NCBI RefSeq assembly: GCF_900312975.1
Contig: NZ_LT990039.1
Coordinates: 1,612,001-1,676,000, forward strand
Length of the DNA stretch: 64,000 nucleotides
Source of the DNA: Massilistercora timonensis
Lineage (GTDB): Bacteria > Bacillota > Clostridia > Lachnospirales > Lachnospiraceae
Direction: 5' to 3'
A model generated the notes under the pieces. That model was not told the origin of the DNA and searched no databases. It saw only the letters and a list, made by a program, of their open reading frames with translations. Every line of letters begins with the position of its first letter. Position 1 is the first letter of the stretch. Below are positions 41,762 through 49,404 of the stretch, piece by piece. The position numbers were made by a program, and so were the translations under genes.

Positions 41762-42685
41762 ATGACTAAGAGAGAGTTTGCCTATCCGTCCCGGGACGGG
41801 GCCACCAGGATCCACGCCATCGAGTGGATCCCGGAGGGAGAGATCACAGGGATCCTGCAGATCTGCCACGGGATGGTGGAGTACATTGACCGGTATGATG
41901 AATTCGCCAGGTATTTGGCGGACAGAGGGATTTACGTGGTGGGCCACGATCACCTGGGCCATGGAAAATCTGTCTGCACCGAGGAGGATCACGGCCATTT
42001 TGATGAGATGAAAGGGAATAGTTATGTGGTGGGAGACATCCATGTGCTGCGGCAGCGGACCATGAAAAAATATCCCGGGATTCCCTATTTCATCCTGGGG
42101 CACAGCATGGGATCCTTCCTGGTGCGCCAGTATCTTCCCCTGTACGGCCAGGGGCTTGCCGGCGCCATTGTCATGGGCACCGGGAGCCAGCCCATGGCAG
42201 TGCTAGCCGCAGGCCAGCTTCTGTGCCGGATCCTGGCGGCGGTGAAGGGGTGGCGGTACCGCAGCCGCCTGATCGACGAGATGTGCCTGGGAGTTTACCG
42301 CAGTCATTTTAAGGAGACCGGGGGCGACTGGGTCACCTCCGACCGGGAACTCTGGGAGAAATATGCCTCGGATCCGCTGTGTAATTTCCGGTTTACCCTG
42401 GGCGGCTACTATCAGATGCTGGAGGGAATGCGTAAGATGCAACGCCCCGGCAGCCTGAAGCGGATCCCAAAGGACCTGCCCATCTTCTTTGTATCAGGAG
42501 AAGACGATCCGGTGGGCGCGTTTGGTAAGAACGTCCGCAAGGTCTGCAAGAAGTACCGGGTAGCAGGACTTGAACATGTGGAACTTCAATTGTACCGGGA
42601 CGATCGGCATGAGATCCTGAACGAGACGGACCGGGACAAGGTCTATGAAGATCTGTATCTTTGGATAACGGAGAATCTGCAATAG
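41762..42685 (+). CDS. Alpha/beta hydrolase (monoacylglycerol-lipase-like, Hydrolase_4)
   Basis: A 307-residue serine hydrolase without signal peptide. The nucleophile elbow is LGHSMGSFL (Ser in GHSMG); other marks are CHGMVEYIDRYDEFARYLADRG and GHDHLGHGKS near the oxyanion region, and the catalytic Asp and His are probably in GEDDPVG and DDRHEILNE. Such enzymes split monoacylglycerols or lysophospholipids. The start at 41762 follows AGGAGGGAGCAAT. It is monocistronic, between a terminator and the minus-strand small-RNA units, whose terminal hairpin also serves as its terminator. Confidence 0.88.
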   Translation: MTKREFAYPSRDGATRIHAIEWIPEGEITGILQICHGMVEYIDRYDEFARYLADRGIYVVGHDHLGHGKSVCTEEDHGHFDEMKGNSYVVGDIHVLRQRTMKKYPGIPYFILGHSMGSFLVRQYLPLYGQGLAGAIVMGTGSQPMAVLAAGQLLCRILAAVKGWRYRSRLIDEMCLGVYRSHFKETGGDWVTSDRELWEKYASDPLCNFRFTLGGYYQMLEGMRKMQRPGSLKRIPKDLPIFFVSGEDDPVGAFGKNVRKVCKKYRVAGLEHVELQLYRDDRHEILNETDRDKVYEDLYLWITENLQ

Positions 42686-42698
42686 AAAGACAGACAGC

Positions 42699-42875
42699 GA
42701 AAACCCGCGAACCTTTTTGGCTCGCGGGTTTTCTGGTTTCGTTATCTAAAGGAATGAGAGTAAAGTGTGGCATCAGGCAAGTGCTGATGTACAACTTCAT
42801 GAGAGGGGGATTGATAGTTGATGTGTTCTTCAACTATCTGATACTAAGTATAGAGAAGAAATGTGTCCAAAGTAT
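42699..42875 (-). ncRNA. Candidate structured small RNA, tandem unit 1
   Basis: A probable ~175-nt RNA read right to left, starting near 42875. In order on the minus strand it has a stem GATAGTTGA / TCAACTATC (42813-42838), a C-rich segment AATCCCCCTCTC, a hairpin with ATCAG / CTGAT arms enclosed by AGT/ACT pairs, a C/U-rich segment CTCTCATTCCTTTAG that is identical in unit 2, and a terminator hairpin with arms ACCCGCGA / TCGCGGGT. Arms differ from unit 2 but keep pairing, which supports a functional RNA. Orientation is inferred from the shared minus-strand promoters. The C/U-rich loops could pair with Shine-Dalgarno sites. I do not recognise the family. The gene-free stretch 42686-43186 holds these two units. 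Confidence 0.6.
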
Positions 42876-42881
42876 GTGGAA

Positions 42882-42921
42882 TCTATAAAAGAAGCGGAAA
42901 GAATCTTAAGGAGGACTTAAA
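42882..42921 (-). promoter_or_regulatory. Promoter of small RNA 1 with paired TTTAAG-N5-CTTAAG box
   Basis: On the minus strand: TTTAAG, five bases, CTTAAG (42905-42921), then 17 bases and TATAGA (42882-42887). The hexamer pair, 11 bases apart, overlaps the -35 region as an activator site of an OmpR-type regulator would. Confidence 0.55.
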
Positions 42922-42950
42922 GAAATGGAAGGAAAGGCTTAACAACAGCG

Positions 42951-43124
42951 AAAACCCGTTAACCTTCCGGCTAACGGGTTCTCGTTGTCGTTATAGTTAT
43001 CTAAAGGAATGAGAGTAAAGTGTTCCGCCGGGTCTCCCCGGCGATTTACTTTATGAGGGGGGAGATAGTGATTGTTCATCAACTATCTGTCTTATAGTAT
43101 AGGAGATAAATATGTCTAAACTAT
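42951..43124 (-). ncRNA. Candidate structured small RNA, tandem unit 2
   Basis: The second copy of the unit, about 250 bases to the right of unit 1 and in the same orientation. Stems change together: GATAGT-GAT / ATC-AACTATC, the strong CGCCGGG / CCCGGCG hairpin within TAAAGT / ACTTTA, and the terminator arms AACCCGTTA / TAACGGGTT. The segment CTCTCATTCCTTTAG is unchanged, and a C-rich run (ATCTCCCCCCTCAT) lies in the same place. No gene on the plus strand needs this second terminator, which argues that the hairpin belongs to a minus-strand RNA. Neither unit contains a convincing reading frame shared by both. Confidence 0.6.
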
Positions 43125-43130
43125 GTTAAA

Positions 43131-43170
43131 ACTATAAAAGAAAAAGAAAAAATCTTAAGAACGGCTTAAG
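43131..43170 (-). promoter_or_regulatory. Promoter of small RNA 2 with paired CTTAAG-N5-CTTAAG box
   Basis: On the minus strand: CTTAAG, five bases, CTTAAG (43154-43170), then 17 bases and TATAGT (43131-43136). The layout and spacing match the promoter of unit 1. Confidence 0.6.
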
Positions 43171-43186
43171 AAGTCAGGAAGAAAAC

Positions 43187-43534
43187 CTAAAAGACGGACA
43201 TTATGCGGGAGTGCTGAAGATAAGTGACAAGAATATCCAGAAATTCTCCGGCTGTCGGTCTGCCATCCAGAGGCTGTAGCGCAATGGAGCGGAGAAGACC
43301 AACATTTCCCCGTTCCCAGCAGACCCGGATCACAGTACGGAGATCGCGTTCTACACTGCTGCTGGATGTGCGAAAGGCTTTGGCAATCTCTGGATAAAGC
43401 AGTTTACTGACGCACAGCAGATAGTCTTCATTTTCCAAGCATAATTTAATTCCATAACAAAGATATCGATATCCCCGATACGTTGCATTGATCCCGAGAG
43501 AACGAATAAGCAGTTCGATTTCCAGATCAGGCAT
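43187..43534 (-). CDS. Stand-alone Spo0A C-terminal-domain protein
   Basis: A 115-residue DNA-binding protein that aligns with the sigma-A-activator domain of the sporulation master regulator Spo0A: SLGINATYRGYRYLCYGIKL, then LLYPEIAKAFRTSSSSVERD and TVIRVCWERGN, and a closing GRPTAGEFLDILVTYL. The receiver domain is absent, and the frame upstream shows no receiver remnant, so this is a separate small protein and not a fragment of a nearby spo0A. Without phosphorylation control it could bind 0A-type sites constitutively or compete with Spo0A. The start at 43534 follows TGAGGGGGTTTTTC. Upstream is a CTTAAG box as at the two small RNAs. Confidence 0.85.
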   Translation of the reverse strand: MPDLEIELLIRSLGINATYRGYRYLCYGIKLCLENEDYLLCVSKLLYPEIAKAFRTSSSSVERDLRTVIRVCWERGNVGLLRSIALQPLDGRPTAGEFLDILVTYLQHSRIMSVF

Positions 43535-43586
43535 GAAAAACCCCCTCACATATGCCCTACATTGAGAAAAAGAAAAAACCTTAAGT

Positions 43587-43616
43587 ATTATAAACAGAGT
43601 TCGGGAAGATCTTAAG
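43587..43616 (-). promoter_or_regulatory. Probable promoter of the Spo0A-C gene with a CTTAAG box
   Basis: On the minus strand: CTTAAG (43611-43616), 18 bases, TATAAT (43587-43592). Only one good hexamer is seen; the second half-site is weak. A further CTTAAG (43580-43585) lies just downstream of the -10 box. Confidence 0.45.
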
Positions 43617-43733
43617 GATAGTGACAAGATAAGACCGCATTCGACGAAGGTCGACAAGGTTTTCGGGAGGCGCTCGTCGCAAAAGCCAAGGCTGCTCATA
43701 TAGTAATAAAAAGGAAATAAAGGAGTTTTTTCG

Positions 43734-44714
43734 ATGAGTATTCATGGGATTGATGTAAGCGGGCATCAGGGAAACATCGACTGGCGGAAAGTGAAGGCCT
43801 CCGGCATCCAGTTTGCCATGCTGCGGGCGGGATACGGAGCAAATACCGTGGACAGCGAATTTGAAAGAAACGCTCACGGCTGTATGGAAGAGGGAATCCC
43901 CTTTGGCGTCTACTGGTTTTCCTATGCCTATACGCCGGAGATGGCCCGCCGGGAGGCGGAGAAATGCATTTCCGTGATCCGGGAGTATAAGGTGCAGTAT
44001 CCGGTATGTTATGATTTCGAGTATGATTCCGTGCGCTACGCTCAGCAAAATGGGGTTCGGGTTACCCGGACGCTGGCCACCCGGCTGGTAGAGGCTTTCT
44101 GCGGCCGGGTAGAAGAGCTGGGATATTTCGCCATGTATTACAGCAACCTGGATTATCTGGAGCGGATGTTCGCCCCAGAATTAAGAAGGAAATACGCCCT
44201 GTGGTATGCCCGGTACGCCTCCGCCCCGGGGGAGACTGGCATCGGGATGTGGCAGTACCGGGACGACGGGCGGGTAGACGGGATCCGGGGAAATGTAGAT
44301 ATGGATATCGCCTATAAAGATTTCGCCCGGGTGATCTCCAAAGAAGGATTAAATCACCTGAAGAGGCCGGAATCCACGCCAGATTCTGCGACTCCCGAGC
44401 CTAACGACGTAATCCGGTACGTGGTAAAGAAAGGCGATACCTTAAGCGCCATCGCAAAGCAGCACGGGATCACCCTGCAGCGGCTGATCTCCTACAATCA
44501 CATCACGGATCCGGACCGGATCTATCCGGGAGACGTGATCGATATTCCCCACGGGGAAAATGTCTCGGCAATGCGGTTCTATACCGTGAAGCCGGGGGAT
44601 ACTTTAAGCGGGATCGCGAAGAAGCACCAGACAACGGTAAAGAAGCTGCAGCAGCTAAACAAGATCAAAGATCCAGACCGGATCTATCCCGGGCAGATCA
44701 TTCAGATCCGATAG
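43734..44714 (+). CDS. GH25 lysozyme with two LysM domains, no signal peptide
   Basis: A 326-residue peptidoglycan hydrolase. Residues 1-205 form a GH25 muramidase that cuts between N-acetylmuramic acid and N-acetylglucosamine: IDVSGHQGNIDW (D7) and YPVCYDFEYD (D94 and E96) hold the acidic residues. Two LysM repeats (about 222-267 and 277-325, each with KxGDTLSxIAK and DPDRIYPG) bind the wall. The N-terminus is MSIHGIDVSG with no signal peptide or lipobox. That is phage-endolysin-like or suits release by lysis, for example of the mother cell in sporulation. No phage genes are near. The ribosome site AAAGGAGTTTTTTCG is good. Confidence 0.9.
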   Translation: MSIHGIDVSGHQGNIDWRKVKASGIQFAMLRAGYGANTVDSEFERNAHGCMEEGIPFGVYWFSYAYTPEMARREAEKCISVIREYKVQYPVCYDFEYDSVRYAQQNGVRVTRTLATRLVEAFCGRVEELGYFAMYYSNLDYLERMFAPELRRKYALWYARYASAPGETGIGMWQYRDDGRVDGIRGNVDMDIAYKDFARVISKEGLNHLKRPESTPDSATPEPNDVIRYVVKKGDTLSAIAKQHGITLQRLISYNHITDPDRIYPGDVIDIPHGENVSAMRFYTVKPGDTLSGIAKKHQTTVKKLQQLNKIKDPDRIYPGQIIQIR

Positions 44715-44716
44715 GT

Positions 44717-44774
44717 GGGGACGTGGTATTTTTAAAAATACCACGTCCCAGATTGAAAATACCCTGTCCCTTTT
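44717..44774. repeat. Dispersed palindrome, copy 10 (direct)
   Basis: GGGGACGTGGTATTTTT / AAAATACCACGTCCC with tail AGATTGAAAATACCCTGTCCC. It starts three bases after the lysozyme stop, upstream of the next promoter. Confidence 0.9.
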
Positions 44775-44782
44775 CATAATAT

Positions 44783-44835
44783 CTTAAGAATTTCCACGAT
44801 TTCATCTTAAATTTTGCCTGCTATTCTTGTATAGT
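44783..44835 (+). promoter_or_regulatory. Promoter of the OmpR-type regulator with two CTTAAG/CTTAAA hexamers
   Basis: CTTAAG (44783-44788) and CTTAAA (44806-44811), 23 bases apart, then 18 bases and TATAGT (44830-44835). The second hexamer sits at the -35 position as at the small-RNA promoters, which suggests autoregulation. Confidence 0.5.
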
Positions 44836-44853
44836 ATAAGGGAGGTGAGAGAG

Positions 44854-45549
44854 ATGGCAAAAGTCTTAGTATGTGATGATGATAAGGAGATCGTAGAGGC
44901 GATCGATATTTACCTGACTCAGGAGGGCTATGAGGTGTTCAAGGCCTACGACGGGCAGGAGGCATTAGAAGTGTTGAAGAAGGAGTCGGTGGATCTTCTG
45001 GTGATCGACGTGATGATGCCCCGGTTGGACGGGATCCGGGCTACGCTGAAGATCCGGGAGGAGAACAATATCCCGATCATCATCCTGTCGGCCAAGTCCG
45101 AAGATGCGGACAAGATTCTGGGGCTCAATGTAGGAGCGGATGACTATGTGACGAAGCCCTTTAATCCGCTGGAACTGGTGGCCCGGGTGAAGTCCCAGCT
45201 GCGGCGTTACACCCAGCTTGGAAGCACGGCCCAGCCTGCGGGAGAGAAGATCTACGCCACCGGCGGGCTGATGATCAACGACGACTTAAAGGAAGTGACG
45301 GTGGACGGGGAGCCGGTGAAGCTGACCCCCATCGAGTATAATATCCTGCTGCTTTTGGTCAAGAATCAGGGGAAGGTATTTTCTATTGACCAGATTTATG
45401 AAAGCATCTGGAACGAGGATGCGATTGGCGTAGATAATACGGTAGCAGTACATATCCGCCATATAAGGGAGAAAATTGAGATCAATCCCAAGGAGCCTCG
45501 ATATCTGAAAGTGGTGTGGGGCGTGGGATATAAGGTGGAGAAGTTTTAG
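44854..45549 (+). CDS. OmpR-family response regulator
   Basis: A 231-residue two-component regulator. The receiver has phosphoacceptor D52 in LLVIDVMMPRLDG and the switch Lys in YVTKPFNPLEL. The winged-helix DNA-binding domain (about 130-231) has VKLTPIEYNILLLLVKNQG and GVDNTVAVHIRHIREKIEINPKEPRYLKVVWGVGYK. The ATG at 44854 follows GGGAGGTGAGAG. The kinase gene is 12 bases downstream. Hexamers like those of the small-RNA promoters lie upstream, so this protein is the best local candidate to bind the CTTAAG boxes. That is inference. Confidence 0.9.
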   Translation: MAKVLVCDDDKEIVEAIDIYLTQEGYEVFKAYDGQEALEVLKKESVDLLVIDVMMPRLDGIRATLKIREENNIPIIILSAKSEDADKILGLNVGADDYVTKPFNPLELVARVKSQLRRYTQLGSTAQPAGEKIYATGGLMINDDLKEVTVDGEPVKLTPIEYNILLLLVKNQGKVFSIDQIYESIWNEDAIGVDNTVAVHIRHIREKIEINPKEPRYLKVVWGVGYKVEKF

Positions 45550-45561
45550 AAGGGAGTAGTT

Positions 45562-48168
45562 ATGAAACAGCACTGGTATAAAACCAATCTGACGAAAATG
45601 GTTTTAATTATTTTGGAACATGTTCTGGTGGTCATCCTGGTGCTCAGCTTTTTGTGGCTGGTTTCTTATCCGGCGCTGAGGGAAGAGATTTTTGAGGGAA
45701 ATCCGGCCAGAAAATATGAGGATTCCAGGGGATTTGCCTCACAGTTGGAAAGTAAGAGCGAGCAGGTGTTGAATGGCATCAGCGCATCTAACTTTTTTGA
45801 AACCAATGGCAGTCTGGATGAAGAGAAGATCATTGATATTGAAGAATGGTATAAGAACGGCGAAGCTCCGGGGAAAAATGTAAGCGGTCTGGCATACCGC
45901 CTTGGGGACTTGATAGAGTGGAGCAATGGAATGACCGCTTACGATGCAAATTCTTCCGACTATATGAATATGGAGAATATCGTTGTCTGTGAAAGACCGG
46001 CCGCCGATGGAAACGGGAAATTGTATCAATATTATACATATTCGGATTTTGAGTCAGCGATTCAGAACGGCGATTTGCAATTCGCGGCCGCGGTAGAAGC
46101 AGATGCTCAGGCAGGGCTTCTGCAGACACTCCAGGATGGATATGGCTATCAGGGGATGGAATCCTATGACGACAATGGGGAAGAATTGTCGAAAGAAATC
46201 TTGAATGCGCAGGGAGAGCAGGAGTACATTGATTATTGGAACTACGATGGTTTTCGTGTGGAGGAAAGGTTTGCGCCGATTGGGGGCGGCAGCATCCTGG
46301 ATATCGTGAATCAGGATGCCCACTGGAATGGACGGCTGGAAGAGGCTTACGAGGAACTGCGGGCCTGTGTTGAGATGATCGGAGGGCAGTATTCGGAATA
46401 CAATGCCTGGATGTCAGACTTGCAGGAAGGAGATACCAACTATGCGTATATTTACGTAGATCCGGCGAGTCAGGAAGTATATACCAATCGGGAAGAGTAT
46501 CAGGATCTGGGAAGTCTGGAAACCAATTTGGAGACGTTAAAAGATACAGGAAAATATATTATCATCAGGCCTAAGCTGGCGGACTTTGATACCAATGTGG
46601 CGGAAGCGGATGCCTCCATCTGGCGGGATATGGTAAAATATTCCGGAACTAATGAAGAAGATTTTGTCTTTGCCGCAGCGGTGGATACATCCTATCCAAT
46701 CCAGGACAGCTTCTATTCTGAGAACCGTCTGTACGAACAGTATGGTTCCAGCGCGCGTGAGATCGCTCTTATAGGATTGGCGGCGGGAATCCTGGCCATT
46801 GCGGGATGTATTTGGCTGACTTTTGCGGCTGGAAGAAATGCAAAAGATGAAGAACTTCATTTATGCTGGTTTGACCGATGGAAGACGGAGATAGCGGGAG
46901 CAGTGGTTATGCTGCTGTGGTGCGTGCCATTGCTTATGATCAACGAGGGGTATCTATGGATTGGAAATTCCTATTACGATGGTTATAAAATTACATATTT
47001 AAATGAGGATATACTGCCGGCTATGATCATGGGAGCTGTGACAGCGGCCATTTCCTGCAGCGCGTTTCTGATAGGTTATTTAAGCCTTGTCCGGAGGATT
47101 AAAGCAAGAAATTTGTGGAAAAACAGCATCCTTCGCTGGATCTGTTCCTTTATTTATCGGACCTTTTCCAATCTGCACTGTCTGTGGCGGAGGATCATCA
47201 TGTTTGGAGGGTTTGTGCTGATCCATTGGATAACGATCCTGTGCTGGCCCAGCGGTTTCTGGGGAATATTTATGCTGGCGGCAGAAGGAGCGGCCCTGGT
47301 TTATCTTGTACATGAAGCTGTTGGAAGAGAAAAGATCAAAACCGGAATCATGAAAATCTCCGGCGGCGAAGTGGATTATAAGATTCCGACAGAAGAGCTG
47401 CGCAGAGAACAGAAGATTATCGGCGAGCAGATCAACTCCATTGGCGAGGGGCTGGATGCCGCTATGGAAGAACGGATGAAGAGTGAACGGCTGAAAACCG
47501 ATCTGATCACAAATGTATCCCACGATATTAAGACGCCGTTGACTTCCATTATCAACTATGTAGATCTTTTGAAGAAAGAGAATTTTGAGGATCCTAAGAT
47601 CCAGCGGTATCTGGAGATCCTGGAAAGCAAAGCGCAGAGATTAAAGACCTTGACAGAAGATGTAGTGGAAGCCTCAAAAGTAAGTTCCGGCAATATTTCA
47701 TTGGAATATATGAATATTAATTTTGTGGAAATGATCCAGCAGACCAGCGGCGAATTTGAAGAAAAATTCAAAGCCAGGAACCTGACAGAAGTGATGGATA
47801 TTTCGGAGGAAGAAGCATATATCCGGGCTGATGGGAGGAGAACCTGGAGAATTCTGGAAAATATCTATAACAACGCCGCGAAATACGCAATGGAAGGCAC
47901 ACGTATTTACGCGGATATGAAGGTTATAGATAATCAGGTGACTTTCAGTTTGAAAAATATTTCTCAGCAGCAGCTCAATATCTCGGCAGATGAGCTGACC
48001 GAACGGTTTATCCGGGGAGATATCTCGAGAAGTACAGAAGGCAGCGGACTGGGGCTGTCCATCGCCAAGACCCTGACAGAACTGCAGGGCGGACAATTCC
48101 AGTTGTATCTGGATGGCGATCTCTTCAAAGTAACGGTAATCTTTCCATTGGGGACGGGGTATTTTTAA
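45562..48168 (+). CDS. Large sensor histidine kinase with extracellular domain and multi-span core
   Basis: An 868-residue kinase partner of the OmpR-type regulator. One span lies at about 13-36, followed by about 350 extracellular residues with no domain I recognise. Four to six spans follow (about 395-600). The cytoplasmic kinase part has the H-box TNVSHDIKTPLTSIINYVDLL, an N-box ENIYNNAAKYAM and the G2-type GSGLGLSIAKTLTEL. The G1 region looks weak (no clear DxGxG), as in some Firmicute kinases. The last residues (LGTGYF) and the stop come from palindrome copy 11. The signal sensed is unknown. Confidence 0.88.
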   Translation: MKQHWYKTNLTKMVLIILEHVLVVILVLSFLWLVSYPALREEIFEGNPARKYEDSRGFASQLESKSEQVLNGISASNFFETNGSLDEEKIIDIEEWYKNGEAPGKNVSGLAYRLGDLIEWSNGMTAYDANSSDYMNMENIVVCERPAADGNGKLYQYYTYSDFESAIQNGDLQFAAAVEADAQAGLLQTLQDGYGYQGMESYDDNGEELSKEILNAQGEQEYIDYWNYDGFRVEERFAPIGGGSILDIVNQDAHWNGRLEEAYEELRACVEMIGGQYSEYNAWMSDLQEGDTNYAYIYVDPASQEVYTNREEYQDLGSLETNLETLKDTGKYIIIRPKLADFDTNVAEADASIWRDMVKYSGTNEEDFVFAAAVDTSYPIQDSFYSENRLYEQYGSSAREIALIGLAAGILAIAGCIWLTFAAGRNAKDEELHLCWFDRWKTEIAGAVVMLLWCVPLLMINEGYLWIGNSYYDGYKITYLNEDILPAMIMGAVTAAISCSAFLIGYLSLVRRIKARNLWKNSILRWICSFIYRTFSNLHCLWRRIIMFGGFVLIHWITILCWPSGFWGIFMLAAEGAALVYLVHEAVGREKIKTGIMKISGGEVDYKIPTEELRREQKIIGEQINSIGEGLDAAMEERMKSERLKTDLITNVSHDIKTPLTSIINYVDLLKKENFEDPKIQRYLEILESKAQRLKTLTEDVVEASKVSSGNISLEYMNINFVEMIQQTSGEFEEKFKARNLTEVMDISEEEAYIRADGRRTWRILENIYNNAAKYAMEGTRIYADMKVIDNQVTFSLKNISQQQLNISADELTERFIRGDISRSTEGSGLGLSIAKTLTELQGGQFQLYLDGDLFKVTVIFPLGTGYF

Positions 48169-48208
48169 AAATACCCCGTCCCAGATTGAAAATACCCTGT
48201 CCCTTTTT
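48150..48208. repeat. Dispersed palindrome, copy 11 (direct), overlapping the kinase 3' end
   Basis: GGGGACGGGGTATTTTT / AAAATACCCCGTCCC with tail AGATTGAAAATACCCTGTCCC. Both arms changed together (GTGG to GGGG, CCAC to CCCC), keeping the pairing. It encodes the last residues and stop codon of the kinase. Confidence 0.9.
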
Positions 48209-48211
48209 ATC

Positions 48212-48240
48212 TTGCACTTATCCCCAAAAACCTTTACAAT
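48212..48240 (+). promoter_or_regulatory. Promoter of the methyltransferase gene, possibly leaderless
   Basis: TTGCAC (48212-48217), a 17-base spacer and TACAAT (48235-48240). The expected start (about 48246-48248) is within a few bases of the ATG at 48250, and no ribosome site is visible. Confidence 0.6.
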
Positions 48241-48249
48241 AATGATACT

Positions 48250-49404
48250 ATGGATGAATTAAGGACGGTATTAGAGGACAATTTAAATAGTGAGTTTCTT
48301 CTGGCGGTGCTGAGCAATCCCAGGCGGGCGGACGGCCCGAACAAAGTGCGGATCCGTCCGGTCCGGCACAAGGACCGGCATGTCTATCAGTTTGAAGCCT
48401 TCTGCGGGACGCAGGTGTTCCATCAGAACCTGGAGAAGGAGGAGGCCTGCGGGAAGATCCTGGAATATATGGAGAATTTCCGGCAGATGCAGCTGGAGAC
48501 TCAGAGCGCGGCGGTCTCCGCGCTGGTGAGCAAGAAGGGAAAAGTGACGGTGAAGAAGAAACTGCGGGCCAGGAAGAAGGCGCCGGCGGAAACGGATCAC
48601 AACCGGAAAAAGCATTATATCCTGGAGGAGGGAATTTCGGTTCCATTCCTGCAGGATTTGGGCGTGATGACGGCGGAGGGGAAGATCGTCCGTACGAAAT
48701 TCGACAAATTTCGACAGATCAACCGGTTCCTGGAGTTTATCCAGGACGTTCTGCCTAAGCTTCCCAGGGAGCGGGAGATCCGGATCCTGGATTTTGGCTG
48801 CGGGAAGTCCTATCTGACATTTGCCATGTATTATTATCTCCACGAACTGCAGGGACTGGACGTGCGGATCCTGGGACTGGACCTGAAGGAGGACGTGATC
48901 CGCGCCTGCAATCAGTTAAGCCAGAGATACGGCTATGAGAAGCTGCGGTTCCTGGAAGGAAATATCGCCGATTATACCGGAGCGGATGAGGTGGATATGG
49001 TGGTCACTCTCCATGCCTGCGACACGGCCACCGATTTCGCGCTTGCCAAGGCGGTGGGCTGGAAGGCCAAGGTGATCCTGTCGGTTCCCTGCTGCCAGCA
49101 TGAGCTGAACGGGCAGATGGAAAATGAACTGCTCCGGCCGATCCTTCAGTATGGGCTTATCAAAGAGCGGCTGGCCGCGCTTGTGACCGATGGCCTGCGG
49201 GCTCAGTATCTGGAGCGGGAAGGATATGACGTTCAGGTGCTGGAATTTATCGACATGGAGCACACGCCCAAGAATATCCTGCTGCGGGCGGTCCGCACCG
49301 GCAGGAAAGGAGAGAATGGCGCCGCGATTCAGGCCTGCGAAGAATTCTTTCATGTTTCCCCCACACTGGGGAAACTTCTGGATCATAAAGGGGATTTGCA
49401 ATGA
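48250..49404 (+). CDS. SAM-dependent methyltransferase (Methyltransf_32 / TRMT13-like)
   Basis: A 384-residue cytoplasmic methyltransferase. The central segment is the SAM fold: FDKFRQINRFLEFIQDVLP before motif I ILDFGCGKSYLTFAMYYYL, then ILGLDLKEDVI and VVTLHACDTATDFAL. The later VPCCQHELNG loop resembles the PCC loop of tRNA 2'-O-methyltransferases of the TRMT13 type. The N-terminal part (1 to about 130) is unusual and basic, perhaps an RNA-binding region. The substrate is not known. There is no ribosome site before the ATG, and the promoter -10 box is only about ten bases upstream, so the mRNA may be leaderless. It overlaps the next gene by four bases (ATGA). Confidence 0.83.
   Translation: MDELRTVLEDNLNSEFLLAVLSNPRRADGPNKVRIRPVRHKDRHVYQFEAFCGTQVFHQNLEKEEACGKILEYMENFRQMQLETQSAAVSALVSKKGKVTVKKKLRARKKAPAETDHNRKKHYILEEGISVPFLQDLGVMTAEGKIVRTKFDKFRQINRFLEFIQDVLPKLPREREIRILDFGCGKSYLTFAMYYYLHELQGLDVRILGLDLKEDVIRACNQLSQRYGYEKLRFLEGNIADYTGADEVDMVVTLHACDTATDFALAKAVGWKAKVILSVPCCQHELNGQMENELLRPILQYGLIKERLAALVTDGLRAQYLEREGYDVQVLEFIDMEHTPKNILLRAVRTGRKGENGAAIQACEEFFHVSPTLGKLLDHKGDLQ

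Noticed and set aside
42841..42880. Alternative minus-strand promoter TGGACA-17-TAGTAT for small RNA 1
   Set aside because: The match is not shared by unit 2 with the same spacing. The CTTAAG-box promoters are shared by both units.
42861..42920. Small reading frame starting MCPKYVESIKEAER in the repeat unit
   Set aside because: The corresponding frame in the second unit stops after five codons, so it is not conserved between the copies.
42699..43175. Small RNAs or a riboswitch on the plus strand
   Set aside because: The hairpins are nearly symmetric, so this cannot be fully excluded. The second terminator has no upstream plus-strand gene to stop, no plus-strand gene follows to be regulated, and the CTTAAG boxes fit minus-strand promoters.
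43636..43660. Spo0A-type 0A boxes near GTCGAC/TCGACA
   Set aside because: Only partial matches to TGTCGAA, and not positioned clearly against a promoter.
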